A stretch of 64,000 nt of DNA from Fistulifera solaris. Its lineage: Eukaryota > Bacillariophyta > Bacillariophyceae > Naviculales > Stauroneidaceae. The DNA lies in NCBI GenBank assembly GCA_030295235.1, contig AP026162.1, positions 868,001-932,000 of the forward strand. The letters are read 5' to 3'. Positions 1-9,400 of this stretch are shown here, piece after piece; position 1 is the stretch's first letter; the number at the start of each line of letters is the position of its first letter. The notes beneath the pieces were generated by a model that was not told the DNA's origin, did not search any database, and saw nothing but the letters and a program-made list of their open reading frames with translations. Both the position numbers and the translations under genes were made by a program.

Positions 1-97
1 GCTCATTATTGTGCTTATTCAACGATTCATTCCTTATTCAACACATTCCTTATCAACGCATTTCAAGAGACTCTTTAGAGTGCCTCTAATCGAAAGT

Positions 98-1052
98 ATG
101 GTCAAACCAAAAGGAGGCGGTAAAAGAAACCAAGTGGACAGCACTCGCGGATCAAAACATCGCACCAGCAACGGGTTCGAGATGGGATTCTAGAGAGTAG
201 TGAAGAAGACATCAAACGGCGCAATGAAGAGCTTACGTTCTGTGGTGAAGTGAAGAAAGATCCGTTCAAAGGTCTTTCGTTGCGAATGTGGGATTTCGCT
301 CAATGCGATCCGAAGCGCTGTACGGGAGCACGATTGGCGAAACGTGGTATTTTTCAGAAAATGCCGCTGAAGCAAAACTTCCGAGGGATTGTTCTCAGTC
401 CTCAAGGTACTCAATCGGTGAGCCCCGCAGATTTGCCCATTCTCGAAAAGTCCGGTATATCATTGATTGACTGTTCGTGGGCGCGTTTGGATGAAATTCC
501 GTTTCGACAAATGCAAGCCGGACATCATCGACTTTTACCCTTTATGGTGGCGGCGAACACTGTCAATTACGGCAAGCCAAGTAAGCTGAGCTGTGCCGAA
601 GCTGCTGCCGCGACTTTGTATATCTGTGGAAAGCAAGATGCTGCCATAGCTTTGATGGACGAGTTTTCCTGGGGCGGGAATTTTTGCGTCTCAACAAAGA
701 AGTTCTTGAATTGTACGCAAGTTGTACAGATTCGACCGAAGTTGTTGAGAAGCAAAACGAGTGGTTAGCAAAGTCAGAGCTTCAAGCGACTCGCTTAGTA
801 AATGCCGACGACTACGCGTTAGGTGATCTTCCTCCTGATGATGACGAGTTCAATGAGGACGACGAATATTCAGTAAGCGACGATGCTTCTGAACCTGAGG
901 TTGACAAATTTGGTAATTTCGTTGAAAAGGGGAATGAAAATAGTGATGACGAATACAATTCGTCGTCAGAAGATGATTCCGAGTTGGAAGTGGATCGTTT
1001 TGGTAACTTCGTTGCGAAGCAGAAGGATGTCGGAGAGGAAAATTTTGAATAG
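98..1052 (+). CDS. TSR3: Tsr3, 18S rRNA aminocarboxypropyltransferase
   Basis: Tsr3 transfers the 3-amino-3-carboxypropyl group of S-adenosylmethionine to a hypermodified pseudouridine in 18S rRNA during late 40S maturation in the cytoplasm. The family signature is clear: LRMWDFAQCDPKRCTGARL near nt 280-340, followed by the conserved region with LDEIPF, LPFMVAANTVNYGKPSKLSC and the FSWG motif near nt 664-675. An acidic tail with two VDKFGNFV/VDRFGNFV repeats follows, as is common in this family. The start is taken at the ATG at 98 (MVKPKGGGKRN). The frame changes twice, each time as if one base were missing: near 186 in a GGG run and near 676 in a GGGGCGGG run. The corrected length is about 318 residues, normal for a eukaryotic Tsr3. 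Both breaks look like assembly errors. The identity is secure; the exact N-terminus is less so. Confidence 0.88.
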
Positions 1053-1229
1053 CCTGCACGTCAGACATTTGTTGTTACGGTCGACCTCGTTAGGTCTAGC
1101 GCATCCTATGAAGACAACATGAATGGAGTCCTTAGATTTAACATCAGCAAGCCTATTTACGATCAAATATGATGCAAGAAGAGTCCATTTTTGAATGCAA
1201 CACTCAGCGCTCATTATCCAAGATGCCAA

Positions 1230-2888
1230 TCATTTGCAAAATCCTCTATAACTACATCTGTAAAGCATCGTACTATAATTTAATTCTTTCTTTGGGATGC
1301 ATGAAGAAACAGTCTTTTCGTGCACACTCCGCCCCGAAGCGGCATTGTACTTTTGAAATCTTCGTTTATCCTTCTTGATAGCCGCGTGCCCTCCTCCCCA
1401 TTTTAACACAGAAGGTGCAGCTTTATTTGATGTTGCGTCGGGTAAAATGGAATCCATCCCGTTGTTAGTCCATTCAACATCTTCTGCTCGAACAGTTACT
1501 CCCTCTTCGACACACAGGGGGCATCTTAGTAGCAAATTGTCGTCCTTTTTGGATTTCGACGACATGCATTTATCACACATGAGCACCGGAACACCGCACA
1601 TACTGCATTTCTTTTTTCCAAGATAGCGATCCCATGGTTTCTCGCATAAACAGCATTTTGTTTCTGTTGTAGATGAGTTGCTGTGACCAAGAACGCCTCC
1701 ATCGCCGTCCCTATCTCCGGCTCCACAAGCTTCCCGTTTATCAAATACAAAGTTTTTACCTCGAAAATAACCTCCCGTCGGAAATTCTTGAAGATATTTC
1801 TCCACGCCACCTTGTAGTTGAAAAACGCCTTTCACGTTAGTAACTGTATTTCGTAGGTACGCAGAAGCACGTTCACAACGCACTCCACCCGTGCAGAATA
1901 GCATGACATTCTTGTCTTGCAATTTTTCCTGTGTTTCCTTCTTGTTCAGCCACTTGGCAAAATCTGTACTCTTGCGCATCTTCGGATCAATGTACTCTGC
2001 ACCTGCTGTTGGTGCTTCGGCCTGTTGTCCATCAAATCGTCCCAAGGCGGCTTCATAGTGATTTCGGACGTCAATCACGACAGTACTCGAAGAATCTTGT
2101 TCTAACATCTTATGGAAGTCGGCAGGAGGAAGGTGAACACCCGTCTTTTCCAATGGAGCTGGATCCTGGTCTTCTTTGCTTTTCGGAAAACCGTAAAATA
2201 CTAGTTCTTGCACCGGAAATAGCTTGAGATCCTTGAAATGACGATCGGCTTGTACATGGTCAATGAATTTGAAATCCGTTTGACTGAATACTTTGGAATC
2301 GAATCGTTTCAAGTCTCGACAGAAATGACGCAGCGTTTCCACTGCTGTACTGTGTTGGTCGTCGATGGCACTCAAGGTCACGTTGAGGCCTTCTCGCGCC
2401 ACCCGGATGCGACCACCTAAATTCGGTCGATGTTCGGCGATTTGCACCAGAAAGGCCATGAGCAAATCAACTTTAGATTGCGGCCATAATGGTTCTGTTA
2501 CGTATTGATAAAAGAGAAGGATCGAAGCGGTGGGTAGCTGCTCGGGTGGCGTTTCTTTGCGAGTTTCAGAATCTCGGCATTCGTATAGTGCACGGACGAT
2601 TTGAGCACGACGGCTTTTGGAAACCATTTTCCCAAGGATTTAGTGTGTTTGGCACTCATGTCTTGGAAGGAAGGAATCGGTGTGGGTACATAGGTCGTTT
2701 CGAGTTCTTCTTCGCTGGGAATCGTTCGTTGAATAAAGTTATTGTTGAGTGCTTCATTCGATGCCGTGTCACTCGATTGCTTTTCTGATTCTTCCCGCTG
2801 CTTCTTTCGCGCTTTTTGTTCTTTTTCGACTCAAGCGGCCGCGTTTGCGATCGCTTTTCGCTTTTGTATTCTCCTCTTTATTTGACAT
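1230..2888 (-). CDS. Rhodanese-domain protein of the TrhO/TSTD2 type with zinc-binding tail
   Basis: The main open frame (2627-1230) has the TrhO/UPF0176 architecture. An N-terminal acylphosphatase-like domain (ILLFYQYV, then GRIRVAREGLNVTLS) is followed by a rhodanese domain whose active-site loop reads FCTGGVRCERASAYL, with the first Cys as the expected catalytic residue, and then by a GVFQLQGGVEKYL strand-helix. A cysteine-rich zinc-binding tail follows (CCLCEKPWD, CSMCGVPVLMCDKC, CPLC). Bacterial TrhO hydroxylates tRNA uridine-34; the animal homologue is TSTD2, whose role is not settled. A lysine/glutamate-rich N-terminal extension starting MSNKEENTKAKSD at 2888 joins if two compensating single-base frame changes (near 2830 and near 2540) are allowed, giving about 552 residues. 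The start is therefore uncertain between 2888 and 2627. Substrate assignment is by family only. Confidence 0.8.
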
Positions 2889-3206
2889 GTTTTTGATAAT
2901 GAAAATGAGTAGATTTGTTTCAGTAAATTTAGTTCTTTGATGCAAACAAAAGGGTAGCTGTTGCACGTTTTGCTGTCCGGTGTGAATGGTGCAAAAGTTG
3001 CACCGCATAACTTTATTGTCGTACAGTACCGGTACCTGGTACTCTTATACGAAGATACGTTGTGTTGACGGTCAGACGAATGATGTCTCGCGAAACCAAT
3101 CAATCATCGAAGAAAGAAAAGCGAGCCATTGCAATTTTCGCGTCCGTCTCTTTTAGGTATTAGCTCTGTCATAATTTTTTATTCTTACACAACAGAAGAC
3201 TATCAA

Positions 3207-3986
3207 ATGACGAGTGAGGACGAGGAATCATCTCGTGTAGGCGAAGAAGGAGAGAAAACGGAGCAGGCCGAGACGGACAAGAAACGTCGTCGTCGCAAAC
3301 GAAATCGGAACAAGAAGAATGCCGAAGATCAAGAGGAAGAAAAGGCTTCCACACCTCAACTCACTTCTATTGAAAGCGAGCGTACCAGTCAAGTCGATAG
3401 GACAGTGTTTGTGGAAGGCATTCCCTATACTGCGAAACCCGACGACATTCGAGAATTCTTTCAACAACACGGATTGGAGGATATCGAAGACGTGCGTTTG
3501 CCGGTATGGCAAGATACCGGACGATTGCGTGGCTTTGGTCATGTTGTTTTTACGAGTTTAACATCAAAAGACAAAGCGCTGACATTGTCCGGCAAATACC
3601 TGCATAATCGCTATTTATCCATATCAGCGGCCAATAAACCAAAAGAGCAAAGATTCGAAGCGACGTCGTCGGAACCTTCCAAGAAAATCATGTTGAAGAA
3701 CTTATCTTATGAAGCTACAGAAGAAGACATTCAAGCTGCTTTGGAGAAGTATGGTCGAATTGTTGAGGGTGGAGTAAGAGTTGTGCGTCATTCGGTCGGC
3801 GAGCGTCGCAGCAAAGGATTTGGCTACGTCGAATTCGAATCCATCGAAAGTGCAAAGAAGGTCATGCAACAAAAGATTGTTATTCACAATCGTCAAGCGT
3901 TCTGTGATTACGACCATGGTCGAGTGAAAGGAAGCTTTCGTACCGCTGATGGACGCTACTGGCAAAAGAGTATGGTCATGCCATAG
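3207..3986 (+). CDS. RNA-binding protein with two RRM domains (nucleolin-like)
   Basis: The protein has 259 residues from the ATG at 3207 (MTSEDEESSRVG); an in-frame codon at 3129 would add 26 residues of no recognisable type. The first ~65 residues are acidic, then strongly basic (KKRRRRKRNRNKKN), which looks like a nuclear or nucleolar localisation signal. Two RRMs follow. RRM1 has RNP2 TVFVEGIPY and RNP1 LRGFGHVVF (nt ~3400-3640). RRM2 has KIMLKNLSY and SKGFGYVEF (nt ~3685-3920). The acidic/basic N-terminus with tandem RRMs resembles nucleolin/Nsr1-type proteins of ribosome biogenesis, but the layout is common and the C-terminus lacks a GAR domain. The frame is intact. Confidence 0.85.
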   Translation: MTSEDEESSRVGEEGEKTEQAETDKKRRRRKRNRNKKNAEDQEEEKASTPQLTSIESERTSQVDRTVFVEGIPYTAKPDDIREFFQQHGLEDIEDVRLPVWQDTGRLRGFGHVVFTSLTSKDKALTLSGKYLHNRYLSISAANKPKEQRFEATSSEPSKKIMLKNLSYEATEEDIQAALEKYGRIVEGGVRVVRHSVGERRSKGFGYVEFESIESAKKVMQQKIVIHNRQAFCDYDHGRVKGSFRTADGRYWQKSMVMP

Positions 3987-4295
3987 ATGGCAGAGAGCCC
4001 AAGAAACAAAAAGTATAGAGCAAGTGGCTTAACATAAAAAGACTTTCTGAAAGAGTTGTCGAGCGTGTTTCGTAATAGCAAACTTTATGCATGTGTAGTA
4101 TTGAATTTTTAATCCATCCGATGGAAAACTATACACCAACTAAGCCTTACAGCTTGATTTTATTCAACTAAATGTCTGGTTGTTAAAAGAGCGAGCTGTG
4201 GCTTTAAACCATTAACAAAAAGCAAAGCGTTCACTCCACAGTCGTCTATTTCTCAAAAACTGGTCTCGACGTGCTCGTAAAGAAAACAACCACTT
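3987..4295. other. Intergenic, 3' flank of the RRM gene
   Basis: AT-rich sequence after the stop codon of the RRM protein. I see no gene or strong repeat here before the palindromic tract begins near 4296. Confidence 0.5.
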
Positions 4296-5110
4296 ATACG
4301 TGGTTTTTTAACACAGAAATTCTGTGGGCTGGCCAGAAATTTCAGAATTCTGGACTTGTTGTTTCGAGTCACACAGACATTCCGTGCACGTTCCAGGTGA
4401 TCTGAAATCAGTATTTTGGTGTCATACAGAAATGCTGTGGGCGTTCCTGGTATTCCGGAATTAGTGTTTTAGATATAAGAGCCATTTTTGCAAATTCCAG
4501 AAATTCTGGAATCCGCTGTTTTGTGTCAAACAGAAATTCTGTGTGATGGCCAGAAATCCCAGAATTTCTGGATTTGTTGTTTCGATTCAACAGACATTTC
4601 AATTTCATGCACGTTCCAGGTGAACTACCTGGTAAAATCGACAAAAATTTGAGCCGATCTGTCATTTGGGTCACGCAGAAATCCCCTGCCTTTTCCAGAA
4701 GTTCTGGGATTATTGTTATTTCGCATTAGACAGAGATTTTGCAAATTCTAGATATTCTGAACTTGGTCACATAGAAATACCCTACCTTTCCAGAAGTTCT
4801 GGAATTATTGTTATTTCGCATTAGACAGAGATTTTGCAAATTCTAGATATTCTGGACTTGTGGTTATTTTTATCATACAGAAATCCTGTGTACAGTCCAG
4901 AAATACTGGAATAGTTATTTCGCATCAGACAAAGATTTATTGCACGTTCCGGACAAATTTGCAGGCTCCAGAAATTCTGTACCTGCTTATTTTCGGTCAT
5001 ACAGTACCAAAATCCTGTGTGTTCCCTTTCCAGAAATTCTGGAATCATCGTTATGTTTCGCGTCAGCAAGATTTGATGCACGTTCCCAAATAATTGCACG
5101 TCCATCCAGA
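4296..5110. repeat. Degenerate palindrome tract, family A (CAGAAATTCTG/CCAGAAATTCTGG)
   Basis: Short palindromes recur every 40-60 bp and alternate between two arms, CACAGAAATTCTGTG and CCAGAAATTCTGG, joined by spacers such as TTGTTGTTTCG and TGCACGTTCC. Copies are diverged, but the arms tend to stay complementary. A segment of about 75 bp near 4735-4810 is almost repeated at 4760-4860. In reverse complement the unit resembles the 52-bp unit at 41.5-42.85 kb (CAAACAGARATTCTGTG followed by CCAGAAATTCTGG), so the two tracts are the same family in opposite orientation. No coding sense; open frames here are by-products. Confidence 0.75.
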
Positions 5111-5414
5111 ATGAAAGTAAAAATTTGCTTTTTTAATGAGATATACTGTACAGTTCACGGCAGGGAGGAGTAGCATTATTTACCAGGAAACAACAAGAGA
5201 ATGGCGACCTTCTTCCATTTCACATCGAAGCACACACAATGAAATTTTTAAGACCTGTTAGCGGACAGTGGGCCAAAAGGAATGATAAATGGGGAGAATT
5301 GAGTCTTAAAACCATGTTCATGTGACGAACGAAAATCGAATTGAAAAAATCAAAATTTTCTGTGATCTTTTCATCAACGAAAAGAGGAAAAGTGGAAAAG
5401 ATGAAACGGTAAAT

Positions 5415-5488
5415 AGCTCTAACGCGGATTCGAACCACGGACCTCCTCATTACTAATGAGGTGCTCTAACCAACTGAGCTATTAGAGC
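5415..5488 (-). tRNA. tRNA-Thr (anticodon AGU)
   Basis: The minus strand folds into a full cloverleaf of 74 nt. It has a 7-bp acceptor stem (GCTCTAA/TTAGAGC), a D-arm GCTC/GAGC with loop AGTTGGTTA, and an anticodon stem CCTCA/TGAGG with loop TTAGTAA, giving anticodon AGU for Thr. A five-base variable loop and a T-arm CGTGG/CCGCG with loop TTCGAAT complete it. There is no intron, and the discriminator base is U. CCA is not encoded, as expected for a nuclear gene. The AGU anticodon would be read as IGU after A34 deamination. Confidence 0.95.
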
Positions 5489-5626
5489 TGCTGAGTCTGA
5501 AAGAACGCTTTAACTTTACAACGGTTGCATCAAATTTAGAAAAGATAACTACTCGTACTTTTTAGCCTACCGATACCGCATTGTTGTTGTTCGTAATTGC
5601 TTTTTTCTTTCAAAATATTGCCTTTC

Positions 5627-6485
5627 ATGCACAAACGAATATTCATCCAATTAATTCTTTATCTCCTAAGCTCCGTGTCGCAAGGGGCTCTTCCGTTTGT
5701 TAAGCGTACCTGGCAAAGCAGACAGGTGGAGCTGTTGATGAAAGTAACGCACGGTGGGGCACAGAATAGGGACCCAGATGAGTCTCCCGACAATACTCAA
5801 AAACCTTCCCGGCGGCCGGATCGAAAAAAGAAAAAGAAATCCTCTCTGATGCATCTTGCGGAAAAATCGGTGCAGCTATCGACAAAGACGGCGTTCATGA
5901 CAGCGAAGCAATCTGGAAAGGCTGCCTATTACCTAATCAAGCCAAAACACGTGGACAAAAAAAGAGCTCGTTGGATTATGGCGCATCGATCAGCAGATAT
6001 CGGGTGAGGATGCTTTACCGCTGGAGTGTTCGGCCAACATAGAATTCAGCCCCAGTGATGTCTTGGTCACGGTACGTGACGACCAAGAGAAGGAGGTAAT
6101 AAGGAGAACGCCTTGGACATTTCAACCATCAAGGTGGCCACGAGCTGCTAAAGTCGAGTTTGCAGCCAAGGCTTTTGTGCTAGAAGGGCACCAAGAATTG
6201 TTTTATTACAAGGGACAAGTGGATCGGAAGTTGGCTGCAAGATCGGTAATAAAAATCAAGGGGGATATTTATCGAATCGAGAAAGCTGGCTGGAGAGGGA
6301 AGGAGCGCAAGTACGTAAAAATTGGAACTTTTGTTGCCAGGCGACGAGTCAAGCTTCACGACGAAGATCAGGTTGATGACAAGGACGACGATGATGAGAG
6401 TGATTGGGATGAACTCACGGAAGAAGAGGAGCTAAGTGATCGAGAGGACACTGACAGTGTGTATGAACATGAACTTGATATTTAA
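5627..6485 (+). CDS. Hypothetical protein with N-terminal signal sequence and acidic C-terminus
   Basis: I do not recognise this family. The ATG at 5627 gives MHKRIFIQLILYLLSSVSQG, a good signal peptide, followed by ALPFVKR; the F may mark a plastid-type cleavage site, but the motif is weak. A lysine-rich stretch follows (RRPDRKKKKKSS). After one frame change near 5985 (one extra base) the reading continues with WRIDQQISGEDALPLEC and a conserved-looking basic domain (IYRIEKAGWRGKERKYV, nt ~6250-6350). The C-terminus is an Asp/Glu-rich tail ending in EHELDI. The corrected length is about 285 residues. It is convergent with the kinesin gene, with only 12 bp between the two stop codons. Function unknown. 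Confidence 0.6.
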
Positions 6486-6497
6486 ACACTTTACTGC

Positions 6498-9400
6498 CTA
6501 TATTTCTCCCATCCGACTCCTACTTTTGCCGGCTGCCTTCTTTGTGCCTCCGTCTCCTTTACCTTGTTTAACTAATTTACCCCCAACAATTTTAAACGCT
6601 GGTTTCTCGATCTTTGTCGGAGGCGGTGAAGAAGCCTCGTTCTTTACCAGCTTGCCATTTTTTATGACAAAACTTGACTTGGCTTTTACCGACTTCTTGG
6701 AAGCACTTTTACCCCACTCACCGTCGTCGGCTAGGACTATATCAGATCCGCGAACGGCAAACTTACTAGACTTTGTATCCGTCGTCGACTTACTGCTTGA
6801 TTTTGCTGGAACTTTGCTTGCTTTACCTTTCCCTGGCTTATCACCTTTGGTAGTAGTCTTAGCTTTCGCTTCAGGTTTACCTTTAACATCTCTTTCGCTA
6901 CTTTTCATTTTGGCCTTTTCTGGTTTCTTCGGCGAAAGAGCCGGACTCACTTTCTCACCAAAATCGGTCACTTTCCTCTTTGGTTCAAAGTTACCAGGCT
7001 TTCCTCCTTGTAACAACATAGATGAGTTCTTTTCAGTGGACTCGTCATCGCTCTCCATCGTGTCGCTCGAGCTACTATCTTCGGAATCATTGGTTATCTG
7101 GGCTGGTGCACGGAGTACTGGTACATTACTGGACTTGACTGCAGATCGTGCATTGGACGTTGAAGCAATGGGGTCGCTATCCTCTTCGCTTTCGTCGCTG
7201 CTGTCTTCCAATGATCCCGCAAAGGTTTTTGCAACTGTCACGGGTTTCCTTTGTTCATTAATTTTTTCGCCGACGTCTTCTTCGTCATCGTCATCGCTAC
7301 TTGAATCAGCCTTGGAGACTTTTGTGGATGTTCCTGGAGGAGCCCGGACTTCTAAAGGTGTTGTTTCCAGTTTTAATGCTGTAGCTTCTGCTGATCTTTG
7401 TTGAGTGTGGTCTTCTTCTTCGCTACTCGAATCGCTATCGTCGTCAGATTTAGATGACGAAAATGGGACTGATTTTGATGCCCGTGATTCCGCCGTTTCT
7501 TCCTTGTCGTCATCTCCGTCGCTACTGGAATCGCTATCGTCGTCGGCTTTGGATGATGAGGAAAGCGGGACTGGCGTCGCCGTCGGGACTTCCGCTTTTC
7601 TCTTTTCGTTGTCTTCATCGCTACTGGAATCGCTATCGTCGTCGGCTTTAGATGATAAATATGGGGCTGACCTTGATGCCTGTGGTTCCGCTTTTCCATT
7701 GTTGTCTTCATCGTCGTTACTGGAATCGCTGTCATCGTCAGCTTTAGATGACGAGAACGGGGTTGACTTCGATGTCTGCAGTTCCGCCGTCTTTTCCTTG
7801 TCGACGTCGTCATCGCTACTGGAATCGCCATCGTCGTCGATTTTAGATGACGAAACTGGGACTGATTTTGATGCCTGTGGTTCCGCCGTTTCTTCATTGT
7901 CGTCGTCTTCATCGCTACTGGAATCGCTATCGTCGTCGGCTTTAGAAGATGGGGAAAACGGGACTGATATCGACGTCTGGACTTCCGCTTTTCTCTTGTC
8001 ATTGTCATCATCACTACTGGAATCGCTACCGTCGTCGGCTTTGGTTGTCGAAAATGGGGCCGACATTAGAGCCTGTGGTTCCGCTTTTCCGTTGTCGTCT
8101 TCTTCGTCGCTACTGGAATCGCTGTTGTCGGCCTTGGGTGATGAGGAAAAAGCGGCGGGTTTTGCTACCTGAGCTTCTGTCTTCCCTTTTTATCGTCTTC
8201 GTCGCTACTGGAATCTTTTTTTATCGTCGGTTATCGACGAAGACAATGCAGCTTGTGGTCCAGACTCGTCGGTTGCATCACTGTGGTCAAGTTCTTCTGT
8301 GCGACTTATGGTAGAGCTCTCATGCGGAAGCTCGGTGGCCAAATTTTTGCGTACAGGATCGAAAGTGAAACTACCTTCATTGTCCTCGCTATCGTCGTCC
8401 TCGTTCTTTTTCTTTCGAGGATGCCACGGTATTGACGACGATGTGTCCGCGAATCGTGTACCCCCGGAAAACGGTTGTCTCAAGCTTGTCGACTCTCCAG
8501 AGGTTTCGATGACACTTTCGTTGGCGTTTCGTGCACCAATTGTCTTAAACTTTTTCATAAATTCAGGGACAGTCTCCTTCTCGATTACATCACTTGACTG
8601 CTCAGCGGCTTTCTTGCGTGCCTGGGCTTGTAACTTTGCTAGAAAACTCGACACCGGTTTGCCTGGTTTCGATTCTGTTGTTCCTTCGTCTGTGATTTCC
8701 TTATCATCCTTCAAAGCAGTTGCGGATTCTCCAGATTGCTCGTACTTCTCGTGCGTTGTATCACTGGACGCTACGATGACGTTGTCTTTTTCTACAGAGA
8801 TTTCTTGGACACGGGAGTGATTGGAATTAGCCATTTCGGACGGACCTCTGTGAGTAGCCTGATTTGCTAGGACCGACAGACTCGAAGAGCTTAAGATGCG
8901 ACTACTGCTTGTTGCGACCGCCGTTGACTGTTTTGCAGCAGTGTCGCGCGCAGAGGAGACATTGGTTATTACCCTACCTTTCTCTTTGTGGAGCGCGTCT
9001 TCTACGACGTCATCTTCCATAAACAGAAATGCGTTTGCAGACAAGGAAGTCGACTGCAACATGTTTTTGTGAGCAACTCCAGCGCCCAGAGACTCTTTGT
9101 GTGCTGATATCTGGGTTCTTTCAATATTCTCTTCGGGTCTAGTGATCATGAAAAGCAAATCGTCCACATTAGCTTCTGGGATTGATGACGCGGCCGCTTC
9201 TATAGTCGACAATTCGATATCTTTTAAAGTCAGCAAGACTCCATCGGTTTGAGTTTCAACTTCGCAAGGAATAAAGTCGCCATTCATTTTGTGTGTTTTT
9301 TCAGTTTGCGTCTCGGCGTCAACCAGTAAGTCTGAACTGGTTAAGTGAAGGTCAGTTTGCGCTTGAGTATCCTTCACCTCTTTCATTTGTGTTTGACATT

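Noticed and set aside
6436-8172. Plus-strand serine/leucine-rich open frames opposite the kinesin tail
   Set aside because: They are the antisense of the low-complexity SDSSSD repeats. The minus strand gives the sensible protein, continuous with the motor.
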